Assembly (NCBI GenBank): GCA_016840285.1
Contig: JAEOSR010000027.1
Location: 1 to 7,939 of the forward strand
Reading direction: 5' to 3'
Length of the DNA: 7,939 nucleotides
Origin: Candidatus Hodarchaeota archaeon
GTDB taxonomy: Archaea > Asgardarchaeota > Heimdallarchaeia > Hodarchaeales > Hodarchaeaceae
In this document: piece after piece, positions 1 to 5,374 of the stretch
How positions within the stretch are numbered: the stretch's first letter is position 1
Layout: every line of letters starts with the position of its first letter
Made by a program: the position numbers and the translations under genes
The notes under the pieces: generated by a model
The model's input: only the letters and a program-made list of their open reading frames with translations
Database searches by the model: none
Told to the model about the DNA's origin: nothing

Positions 1-168
1 AATGAAATCAACATGATGGTCTGAAATGGCTTTGTTAATAACTTCCTCTAATTTTCGAAAAAATAACTCTCCATAAGTACGACGATAGGGATTTTTGGGT
101 TTCAAAGCATAGTGAACACCAAAATGAGTATCACCAATGTGTAAAAAACAAATAACATTCTCATGCAC
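1..168 (-). CDS. Mre11/SbcD-type metallophosphoesterase, N-terminal fragment
   Basis: This is the first 56 codons of a gene that continues off the left edge. The translation carries ICFLHIGDTHFG at residues 6-17, the first calcineurin-like phosphoesterase motif (D-x-H), with D13 and H15 as expected metal ligands. A conserved-looking helix ending in VDFI follows, the usual spacing to the second motif in Mre11/SbcD nucleases. Those enzymes process DNA ends together with Rad50/SbcC, which would lie beyond the window. The start is GTG at 168-166: an in-frame TGA lies only five codons upstream, the intervening codons are not starts, and GAGGT sits 9 nt before the GTG. The catalytic remainder is not visible, so a more general metallophosphoesterase cannot be excluded. 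Confidence 0.75.
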   Translation of the reverse strand, partial: MHENVICFLHIGDTHFGVHYALKPKNPYRRTYGELFFRKLEEVINKAISDHHVDFI

Positions 169-177
169 TAGGATAGG

Positions 178-207
178 ACCTCAATACTTCATACTTCTAA
201 ATAAATT
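178..207 (-). promoter_or_regulatory. Probable promoter and Shine-Dalgarno site of the phosphoesterase gene
   Basis: On the minus strand an AT-rich TATA-like element (AATTTATTTA, 207-198) lies 30-40 nt before the GTG start, and GAGGT at 182-178 precedes the GTG by 9 nt. This fits an archaeal promoter giving a short leader with a ribosome-binding site. It is read from sequence only, and TATA-like strings are common in DNA this AT-rich. Confidence 0.35.
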
Positions 208-511
208 CTTCTTGATCCTTAAGACTGTTCTGACCACCGCAATCAAAATTTAACTAGAATTAGGTTCATTTATTTATCCACCTTAGCCAATAAGCTATGC
301 TACAATGCCATCCCTCCTATGAGATAATTTCTCCTCCCGATTTTATCCTCATAAAAATATCTTAGGGATTAATTTCTATGCCTGTGACCTGTAGATTTTC
401 TAAAAAAACACGTAATTAAGAACGGAGATCATTTTATTAAAATTTCAAAAAGAATGAAGAAAAGGATTTTCAAAGAAGGAAATCAGACTAGTGAATTTAT
501 TTGGGCTTGTA

Positions 512-531
512 ACGAACGTGGGAACGTTTGT
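512..531. repeat. 8-bp inverted repeat with GGGA loop
   Basis: ACGAACGT (512-519) pairs with ACGTTTGT (524-531) across the 4-nt loop GGGA, giving an 8-bp stem with one G-U pair in RNA. GGGA fits the GNRA tetraloop pattern when read on the plus strand. No T-tract follows, so it does not look like a terminator. Role unknown. Confidence 0.4.
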
Positions 532-541
532 AATAAATCTC

Positions 542-556
542 ATCTATATTATAGAT
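542..556. repeat. 15-bp palindrome, possible protein-binding site
   Basis: ATCTATA and TATAGAT are perfect 7-bp arms around a single T. A palindrome with almost no loop suits binding of a dimeric regulator better than an RNA hairpin. It lies about 150 bp before the surface-protein start, farther than most archaeal operators. Both arms are AT-rich, so chance is a real alternative. Confidence 0.3.
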
Positions 557-708
557 ATTTGATATTTAGAACGTAAATTATTACTACAGAAATCTTTTTA
601 TTTATTATTTTCTAGTATAGTCGTTTTCTTTTGAAACTTATTCAATCTGAATATGATTATAGTTTACTGTAATGATTTCAGATGAACTAAAAAATAGAGA
701 GTGAGAAA

Positions 709-2301
709 ATGCAAAAAAGGGTTTTTTTTGGAATATTAGGAACTGTTCTTATATTTTCCATCATATCCAGCTTTACTATGTCAACAGCTTCAGTACAACA
801 AACAGTTCTTTCAGATGATTCACCGCTTTATGACCAATCGGAAGAGGAAACAAGTACACTGCAATCAAAGAATTATATTGCAGATGTTCAACCTGGTAAT
901 TATACTGTCGTAGCTTTCAGAAGTGGACCTGGCGGATGCTGTCCTGAGACTCAATTATATGGTGATGCTGGTCATACTCTACTAGTTTCAGATACAGGTT
1001 TTCGTTACCGAGATGACACTGTTTCTTGGGATGAGGTTTGTTTCTATACAATTGATGGTACAAGTCTCGGTACTGTAACCCCCTATTATATTCGGTATTA
1101 TAATGGTGCAATTGATACCCAGTATTTTTGGGTTGAAATGGAAAATGGTTTTGGCAATGGCATGAAAGATATCAGTTTAAATGACACTGTGGAGGGATCT
1201 TTTACTGCAGATGAGGTCATTGATGCATATCAGGTTTACTTGGATGCAGATTTAACATACTATGTTGCTTTGGATGTTCCTGCGGACAAGACTTTTGATC
1301 TGTTTTTGTGTCGAGGAGTTAGTAATGAGGAGAATGCCCTGCGGTATAGTCATTCAGACAATCTAGGAGCTGATGAAAGTTTCACCTGTTCTGTTCCTGT
1401 GAGTGGTTATTATACCATAATAGTAACCAATCCTAACTGGACCACAGGTAATTATTCACTTTTGGTTGAGGAACTGATTGGAGATTCCCCAGTTTATTCC
1501 AAAACACACATGACATCGTCTTCCGAGACAAAGACCATCTACTCACTTCCCATTCAACCTGGTAAGTATGGGATCATTGGTTTCAGAGGAGGACCCGGCG
1601 GATGCTGCCCTGAGGTTGAATTATATAGTGATGTAAGTCATACTACATTAGTCTCAGAAACAGGTTTTCGTTACCGGGATGACACTGTTTCTTGGGACGA
1701 GGTTGGTTTCTTTACCATCGATGGTACAAGTCTTAGCACTATAACCTCTTATTATGTTAATTACGTTAAAGGTGCCACAGATGATTATCTTCATTGGGTT
1801 GAGATTGAGAATGGAAAAAACACAGGAATGAAAAGCCTTACTGTGAATGAAACTATGGACGGCTCCATTAACGATAATGAGGTATTTGATGCATATCAGG
1901 CTTACTTGGAAACTGGAAACACTTATAATTTCACTTTAGACGTTCCTGGAGACAAAACATTTGACCTCTTTCTATGCTATGGAACTAGTAATGAGGAGAA
2001 TGCCCTTTATTCGAGTCATTCAGACAATCTAGGTACAGATGAGACCATAACAGGATTTAAACCAGATGTAACAGGGTATTATTGTGTTGCGGTCTCAAAT
2101 CCAGATGCTTTACAATCAGGATCCTATCAGTTGAGTATCCAAGGATCCACTCAAGTAGGTACTTCTGAAACAACCACTACCTCTATTACTACAACAAGCG
2201 AACCAACAACGTCGGGTACAGCACCATTTTCAGGGTTGATTTCAATTATAGTTCCGTTTGTTCTAATTATAGTCGTAGTACGAAAACAACGAAGGCGTTA
2301 A
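709..2301 (+). CDS. Secreted, membrane-anchored surface protein with two GGCCPE/PPC-like repeats
   Basis: The 530-residue protein starts with a signal peptide (basic MQKR, hydrophobic core about 5-20, cleavage probably near 25-30). Two tandem units follow, about residues 56-255 and 278-478, offset by 222. The first half of each holds GGPGGCCPE or a close variant (Cys77/78 and Cys299/300) and a shared FRYRDDTVSWDEV segment. The second half resembles a PPC-type beta-sandwich, with a KTFDLFLC core and a late GYY strand. Residues 485-504 form a Thr/Ser stalk, 508-524 a membrane helix, and RKQRRR is the cytoplasmic tail. Six N-x-S/T sequons (N64, 158, 243, 248, 380, 407) suit an exported glycoprotein. 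GTGAG lies shortly before the ATG. No protease or other catalytic domain is visible; a structural, adhesive or binding role is inference. Confidence 0.85.
   Translation: MQKRVFFGILGTVLIFSIISSFTMSTASVQQTVLSDDSPLYDQSEEETSTLQSKNYIADVQPGNYTVVAFRSGPGGCCPETQLYGDAGHTLLVSDTGFRYRDDTVSWDEVCFYTIDGTSLGTVTPYYIRYYNGAIDTQYFWVEMENGFGNGMKDISLNDTVEGSFTADEVIDAYQVYLDADLTYYVALDVPADKTFDLFLCRGVSNEENALRYSHSDNLGADESFTCSVPVSGYYTIIVTNPNWTTGNYSLLVEELIGDSPVYSKTHMTSSSETKTIYSLPIQPGKYGIIGFRGGPGGCCPEVELYSDVSHTTLVSETGFRYRDDTVSWDEVGFFTIDGTSLSTITSYYVNYVKGATDDYLHWVEIENGKNTGMKSLTVNETMDGSINDNEVFDAYQAYLETGNTYNFTLDVPGDKTFDLFLCYGTSNEENALYSSHSDNLGTDETITGFKPDVTGYYCVAVSNPDALQSGSYQLSIQGSTQVGTSETTTTSITTTSEPTTSGTAPFSGLISIIVPFVLIIVVVRKQRRR
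874..1473 (+). repeat. Surface protein repeat unit 1
   Basis: This encodes residues 56-255. It aligns with unit 2 at a fixed offset of 666 bp without obvious gaps through the core. It differs from unit 2 in having extra cysteines at positions 111 and 227 of the protein. Stretches of about 20 nt are identical to unit 2 even at third codon positions, for example at 1321-1340. Confidence 0.8.
1540..2142 (+). repeat. Surface protein repeat unit 2
   Basis: This encodes residues 278-478. It retains the Cys-Cys pair, the RYRDDTVSWDEV segment and the SNEENAL / SHSDNLG segments of unit 1. It has Gly333 where unit 1 has Cys111, and Cys459 near its end where unit 1 has none. The two units probably arose by in-gene duplication. 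Confidence 0.8.
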
Positions 2302-2305
2302 ACCG

Positions 2306-2330
2306 CTCTTTCTCTCTTCTTTTCTTTTTT
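2306..2330 (+). terminator. Pyrimidine-rich tract ending in T6 after the surface-protein gene
   Basis: Immediately after the stop codon the plus strand carries an unbroken run of 25 C/T bases ending in TTTTTT. U-rich tracts without a strong hairpin are a recognised archaeal termination signal. Its place between this gene and the separate promoter at 2361 supports the reading. Confidence 0.55.
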
Positions 2331-2360
2331 AACATGTTTCACAAGAATTATTCTTTGTTC

Positions 2361-2370
2361 TTATATATAA
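2361..2370 (+). promoter_or_regulatory. TATA box of the broken URO-D copy
   Basis: TTATATATAA is a near-ideal archaeal TATA box. Its centre is about 27 nt before the GTG at 2393, so transcription should begin at or next to the start codon, giving a leaderless message. No Shine-Dalgarno sequence precedes the start, which agrees. The promoter still looks functional although the gene behind it is broken. Confidence 0.6.
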
Positions 2371-2389
2371 CACACCTTCTACGCATTAT

Positions 2390-2863
2390 TTGGTGAGTAA
2401 TCTGATTCCGCGAGAGCGTATGGAAAACGCTATTCAACATGAGAAAATAAACAGGATTCCCCGAGATTTTGGGGGTCCCGTTAGTGGAATCGCAAAAATT
2501 GCATACGAGAAACTTCTAGAATACTGGAAAATACCTATCAAAAGAATTAGGATTTCTGACCTGGAACAGCAGTTAGCAGTGATAGATAACAATATATTAA
2601 CAAAATTAAAGGTTGACACACGCCACATTGGAATGAATCCTCCAATCAGAAAAAGTTTCAGTCATGATGGAACGATAAAATCATACACCAATATCTTTGG
2701 GATGGAATATCAGAAGGTTAGAACATTAGAGTATGACCCTTTATACTATGAAATGGTTTCCTATCCTTTGGAGGAAGCTTCTTTGACTGGAGTCAGGGAG
2801 GGTAAATTTCCCTCCTAAGCTAAAGAAGTGTTTGTCAATTGTAGAAAAGCAGTACAAACGTAC
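2390..2863 (+). pseudogene. Truncated URO-D-family methyltransferase-like paralogue
   Basis: The first 142 codons match the intact gene at 5375-6520 without gaps, with 115 identical residues by my count (about 81%). Codon 143 is TAA (2816-2818) where the intact copy has Pro. Reading through, homology continues in the same frame (AKEVFVNCRKAVQTY against PTKEWFSNCRKIAQTY in that stretch) to Tyr158 at 2861-2863, then stops abruptly. Everything after that, including the HSCG metal-site region, is missing, so a decarboxylase or methyltransferase activity is not possible. The start is probably GTG 2393 (TTG 2390 is the alternative), since a strong TATA box places the transcript start there. A short open product of about 141 residues could still be made, but I regard this as a decaying duplicate. 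Confidence 0.8.
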
Positions 2864-2931
2864 CCAATTAACGCTATAGGAAAGTACCAGTATTCTTTTT
2901 TTGGTATTACCTCAATTAATGGAAAATCTTT

Positions 2932-3153
2932 TTATCCACTAATTGGTACACCCTTGAGAATAAGTGAAATAGGTTCGTTTTCCTTTAACGCACTGACCTT
3001 AAGAATGGAAAAACCAATTATATTGCCCTCTGAATCAACTTTCTTCATGATCGAATCTTTTTCGGTCTCTTTAAAATAACCTGGTTTCCTCTCAAAAAGC
3101 ACTTCAAGATAATCTCCTTCTTTATCAAACCAAATTCTTATTTCTTTTTCCAT
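2932..3153 (-). CDS. DUF2283-family protein, probable antitoxin partner
   Basis: This 73-residue protein starts MEKEIRIWFDKEGDYLEVLF and continues with a charged segment, then DSEGNIIGFSILKVSAL. That is the layout of DUF2283 proteins: a short beta-hairpin with D-x-E-D-like residues, then a D-x-x-G-x-I-x-G-x-x-I strand. Such proteins are often found beside small toxin-like genes and are presumed antitoxins, mostly by association. Its ATG lies inside the end of the upstream gene (16-bp overlap), and AGGAGA at about 3160-3165 is well placed as its own ribosome-binding site, so the pair is translationally coupled. The stop is only 69 bp from the point where the broken URO-D copy loses homology. 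Family assignment is by pattern recall. Confidence 0.65.
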   Translation of the reverse strand: MEKEIRIWFDKEGDYLEVLFERKPGYFKETEKDSIMKKVDSEGNIIGFSILKVSALKENEPISLILKGVPISG

Positions 3154-3455
3154 AATATTTCTCCTTTCTTTATCGCATCAGTAAAATATACTGTGATAAT
3201 AAACAAATTATCTGTTAAAACCTTAACTACTACACATAAATATTTCTCGGTGACTGGTGTATCTTTGTATGGGTGATAGAAAAGCTGAACAGTGGAATCT
3301 GATCTTGACTGAATGACCATTTCTGGATTCAATAATGTTTCATTTATTTTATCAATCTGATTTTTCATCTCTGGATGGTCTGCCTCAATATGTTGTATTC
3401 TCTCAGGACTCAATCGGATTCCTCGGCCATAAAGATCTTTATAAAACTTCACCAT
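3138..3455 (-). CDS. PBECR2-like (Barnase/EndoU/RelE fold) small protein, probable toxin
   Basis: This 105-residue protein is first in a two-gene unit with the DUF2283 gene. It shows the pattern I associate with PBECR2/RelE-fold proteins encoded next to DUF2283: an early Arg (IRLSPERIQHIEADHPEM, with H22 and H27), then IQSRSDSTVQLFYH around R51, a hydrophobic KYLCVVVKVL strand with K78, and a final ITVYFTD strand before a basic C-terminus. Such folds commonly cleave RNA; here that is inferred. Leader GGTGTAAT before the ATG offers a weak ribosome-binding site, and a TATA-like box lies about 32 nt upstream. The insertion sequence sits 44 bp before the start codon. Alternative: a related DUF4258-type protein. 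Confidence 0.6.
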   Translation of the reverse strand: MVKFYKDLYGRGIRLSPERIQHIEADHPEMKNQIDKINETLLNPEMVIQSRSDSTVQLFYHPYKDTPVTEKYLCVVVKVLTDNLFIITVYFTDAIKKGEILWKKK

Positions 3456-3481
3456 ATTACACCAATTGTAGTCAAATACTC

Positions 3482-3493
3482 TTATTTAAAAAC
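3482..3493 (-). promoter_or_regulatory. TATA box of the PBECR2-like/DUF2283 unit
   Basis: Minus-strand TTTTTAAATAAG (3493-3482) is TATA-like and centred about 32 nt before the ATG at 3455. This predicts a transcript start near 3462 and a leader of about 8 nt. The target duplication of the insertion sequence begins only 6 bp upstream of it (3499), so the BRE region is just preserved. Confidence 0.45.
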
Positions 3494-3498
3494 TAAAA

Positions 3499-3503
3499 AT
3501 CGT
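3499..3503. repeat. Target-site duplication, left copy (ATCGT)
   Basis: ATCGT immediately precedes the left end of the insertion sequence and is repeated exactly at 4865-4869 after the right end. Five base pairs fits the 4-5 bp duplications reported for ISH3-type elements. Confidence 0.75.
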
Positions 3504-3515
3504 TCAGTCTTCACG
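3504..3515. repeat. Left terminal inverted repeat
   Basis: TCAGTCTTCACG begins at the inner edge of the left ATCGT. It contains the last codons and the TGA (3513-3511 on the minus strand) of the transposase gene, an economical arrangement that leaves no 3' spacer. Confidence 0.7.
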
Positions 3516-4761
3516 CATCACCTCCTCGAAAAGGTAGCACCGGAAAGATATCGTCACGAACATGTCGAAGAAATCTTCGAGCAGTGAATTGCAAAGTATC
3601 TGATTGTTTAATGAATATAAAAAAGTGATTATTAAAAGTTTCGGTAGAACCATCAAGTAAACGATTAGTTAGAGTAGAATAAAAGATCCACAGCAGGTCG
3701 AATAGCACTGCAAGACCAAAGAATAACAATCTTAGCTGAGGGCTAGTACTATTCGTTACAGCTTTAAATGTGCCAATACACCGAATATCGGTCTCAATTA
3801 TCCATCTTTTACTATATAATTTGACAATATAACGAGGGGAGACACGACAATTGGTTATATACAGATATAAGGCATATGTCCAACGTTTCGTTGGATCTCG
3901 ATTATGAGTTTTAACCCTGACAAATGCAGCTACAAGAGTGGTCGGTGTTCCACCTTTTTTTAGCGTTATGTCCTTTACTGTGAACGTATCTAATCCACGC
4001 TTACGAACCCATTTCCCCAGTTCTCTTTTATCCGTGAAATCTATACCTGAAAAGCCAGCTAACTGTTTCAGACATTCCTGAATCGTGACGAGGGATTTTT
4101 TTACCGCTGAAACTCTTCTGGTCGCCATCACGTATTTAAGCCGTCTATCTTCCAGAAATTCAATGATGGGGTCATCACTAAACCAACGGTCAAGGAAAAC
4201 TCTTTTAATGTTAAGATTCAGCGGTAACTTCGACCAAATCGCTGTAAAGATACCTATTTTGTCACTGTACTCTTTTTTCGTCAGCAGCTTCACATAAATA
4301 GGACAGCGAATCTTATTAGTCGTAATAGTTACTAAAGCAAAGCAAATACAATAGTTAGTGCCTTTTTTGCGTTTCATTCCAATAACCCAGTCATGAGAAG
4401 GATCTCCATAATAAGGTTGTTGATGAAAATCAATAGAAATAGTTAAGAAAGTATTTTTATGAAATCGAAACCGACAAACTTGCTCATTCATCCAACCATT
4501 CAGTAATTGGTCGATTTGGTTTAATTCTAACTCATTGACCCGATCTTGCACTCGGTCGGCTGAGGGGGTTTCTTTCGATTCACAGATATCCTCTAGGGAT
4601 GTTTTTTGCAAACAGGCTTCAATTATTGTCCCAATAATATCTTTAGGTTGCCATGTACTTTTAGGCGAATATTCACCAATAATTTGCTTTGTTTGTTCTC
4701 CGTCACAAACTTTATAAATGTCACGAGTTAATGCTTTCTTGGTAGTTCTTTCAAAATGCAT
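3511..4761 (-). CDS. ISH3-like DDE transposase
   Basis: This 416-residue enzyme catalyses cut-and-paste style DNA strand transfer. The catalytic triad is readable: D111 in LTISIDFHQQPYYGD, D191 in RVFLDRWFSDDP and E323 in YSKRWIIETDIRC, the last being the Y-x2-R-x3-E signature of the IS4 superfamily. The C-terminal hydrophobic helix (LLFFGLAVLFDLLWIF) after the glutamate is typical of ISH3-type proteins. The N-terminal 100 residues are mostly helical and probably bind the element ends. The frame is unbroken and of full length. Start ATG 4761 is preceded by GGAGA with 9-nt spacing, but both lie within a hairpin (4758-4788) that could restrain translation. Confidence 0.85.
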   Translation of the reverse strand: MHFERTTKKALTRDIYKVCDGEQTKQIIGEYSPKSTWQPKDIIGTIIEACLQKTSLEDICESKETPSADRVQDRVNELELNQIDQLLNGWMNEQVCRFRFHKNTFLTISIDFHQQPYYGDPSHDWVIGMKRKKGTNYCICFALVTITTNKIRCPIYVKLLTKKEYSDKIGIFTAIWSKLPLNLNIKRVFLDRWFSDDPIIEFLEDRRLKYVMATRRVSAVKKSLVTIQECLKQLAGFSGIDFTDKRELGKWVRKRGLDTFTVKDITLKKGGTPTTLVAAFVRVKTHNRDPTKRWTYALYLYITNCRVSPRYIVKLYSKRWIIETDIRCIGTFKAVTNSTSPQLRLLFFGLAVLFDLLWIFYSTLTNRLLDGSTETFNNHFFIFIKQSDTLQFTARRFLRHVRDDIFPVLPFRGGDA

Positions 4762-4788
4762 ATAAAGTTGTCTCCAACTTCTATATGC
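4758..4788 (-). promoter_or_regulatory. Hairpin sequestering the transposase start codon and ribosome-binding site
   Basis: On the minus strand, GCATATAGAAGTTG (4788-4775) pairs with CAACTTTATATGC (4770-4758) across a GAGA tetraloop, giving 13 base pairs with one bulged G. The ATG at 4761-4759 lies in the 3' arm, and the Shine-Dalgarno GGAGA (4775-4771) forms the closing pair plus loop. A message containing both arms should hide the start. The element's own TATA box predicts initiation near 4778, inside the 5' arm, so its own message would lack most of that arm. This resembles read-through control in IS10/IS50, by analogy only. Confidence 0.55.
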
Positions 4789-4799
4789 AGAATTACCAC

Positions 4800-4809
4800 T
4801 ATTTAAACC
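4800..4809 (-). promoter_or_regulatory. TATA box of the transposase gene
   Basis: Minus-strand GGTTTAAATA (4809-4800), preceded by AAAAA as a possible BRE, is the best TATA candidate inside the element's 103-bp leader region. Spacing of about 25 nt puts transcription start near 4778, giving a leader of about 17 nt that keeps GGAGA. Confidence 0.5.
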
Positions 4810-4852
4810 TTTTTGTCGGCATTTTATCGTTAAAAAAGGAAAAATCTAGACA

Positions 4853-4864
4853 CGGGAATACTGA
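4853..4864. repeat. Right terminal inverted repeat
   Basis: CGGGAATACTGA is the reverse complement, with two mismatches, of the left end at 3504-3515. It directly abuts the right target duplication. Confidence 0.7.
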
Positions 4865-4869
4865 ATCGT
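4865..4869. repeat. Target-site duplication, right copy (ATCGT)
   Basis: Exact copy of the 5-bp sequence at 3499-3503, adjoining the right end of the insertion sequence. Confidence 0.75.
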
Positions 4870-4897
4870 TTTCTCTTTAAATATAAATTTCTTGGTA

Positions 4898-5366
4898 TTA
4901 ACTATTATCTTGAATGATATTAGCTTCATTAAGGAATTTTGGTTTTCCACCTATTGCGTAAATAATTTCTGAAAAAGGTAGTGTAGATTCCAATTAAGTG
5001 TCGTGCTGTTTCAGAATTTAAAGTAATGGAGATAATACTCTTTCTTATTGAAGAAACATCTATTTTAAAATACTGTCAACATATAGAAATATATTCGGGG
5101 ATTTAATTCTAAAACAGCTTCTTCTTCCCAAAGTCCACAATCATAATTTACTCGTGATATATTCCTCAGAGGAGGCATTAATTTGGATTCAATCCCTGAT
5201 CATTCTCTTCTATTAAAACCAATATTCTGATCAACAATTTCTCTAGAATCGTTTTTACTCGAAAAAGAGAATAATATTCTAAGTAATATATCCCAAAAGT
5301 AAAAATGATAATCTTTCTTTATCAAGATTGAATTAAAAATTTCACAATATTTCAAACTGATTGCAT
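4898..5366 (-). pseudogene. Decayed, unrecognised coding relic
   Basis: No intact gene lies between the insertion sequence and the second URO-D gene, but the minus strand reads like a broken protein spread over three frames. One frame is open from about 5366 to 5065 apart from a TGA at 5202-5200, and includes NYDCGLWEEEAVLELNP. A second frame begins near 5063 and gives IRKSIISITLNSETARHLIG. A third, ending at TAA 4900-4898, gives PFSEIIYAIGGKPKFLNEAN. The pieces abut in order, as expected if frameshifts broke one gene of roughly 150 codons. I do not recognise the family. Before the insertion sequence arrived it ended about 76 bp upstream of the PBECR2-like gene on the same strand. Chance open frames remain possible. 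Confidence 0.35.
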
Positions 5367-5374
5367 TTTAATTG

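Larger units (their letters stand above)
169..708. other. Gene-free 540-bp stretch between divergent genes
   Basis: This stretch separates the leftward phosphoesterase gene from the rightward surface-protein gene and should hold both promoters. I see no convincing gene. The longest candidate, an open frame with ATG at 454 and stop at 574-576 (40 codons), has no Shine-Dalgarno site and no recognisable motif. Two compact inverted repeats lie at 512-531 and 542-556. A weak TATA-like string (GATTATAGTTTA, 655-666) lies about 45 nt before the surface-protein start and could give a leader of roughly 25 nt that includes its ribosome-binding site. The rest is AT-rich sequence without visible structure. 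Confidence 0.6.
3504..4864 (-). mobile_element. Complete ISH3-like insertion sequence, 1361 bp
   Basis: The element is bounded by imperfect terminal inverted repeats, TCAGTCTTCACG at 3504-3515 and TCAGTATTCCCG read on the minus strand from 4864 to 4853 (10 of 12 match, with scattered matches further in). Both ends are flanked by the direct repeat ATCGT. The single gene fills nearly the whole length, and its stop codon lies inside the left repeat. Size, a single DDE transposase and a 5-bp duplication all fit ISH3-type elements. Intact ends, matching target duplications and an unbroken reading frame point to a recent insertion that may still be mobile. Confidence 0.8.

Noticed and set aside
454..576. 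40-codon open frame starting with ATG in the left gene-free stretch
   Set aside because: No Shine-Dalgarno or well-placed TATA box, no recognisable motif, and AT-rich DNA yields frames of this length by chance.
2816..2818. Possible recoded stop (selenocysteine or pyrrolysine) in the truncated URO-D copy
   Set aside because: The codon is TAA, which neither system uses, and the missing 3' half already rules out a full-length enzyme.
2828..3079. 83-codon plus-strand open frame after the broken URO-D copy
   Set aside because: Its first residues are the read-through remnant of the URO-D copy in the same frame, and the remainder is antisense to the DUF2283 gene.
2835..3470. 9-bp direct repeat CAATTGTAG at 2835-2843 and 3462-3470 flanking the PBECR2-like/DUF2283 pair
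   Set aside because: The left copy is ordinary URO-D coding sequence corresponding to CAATTGCAG in the intact paralogue, and 9 AT-rich bases can recur by chance, so it is weak evidence for a target duplication.
4085..4717. Plus-strand open frames antisense to the transposase
   Set aside because: The transposase carries the full catalytic triad; these frames show no motifs or start signals.
3503..4868. Alternative IS boundaries one base outward, giving a 3-bp duplication (TCG)
   Set aside because: Shifting each boundary inward by one base gives a longer exact 5-bp duplication, the length expected for this type of element.
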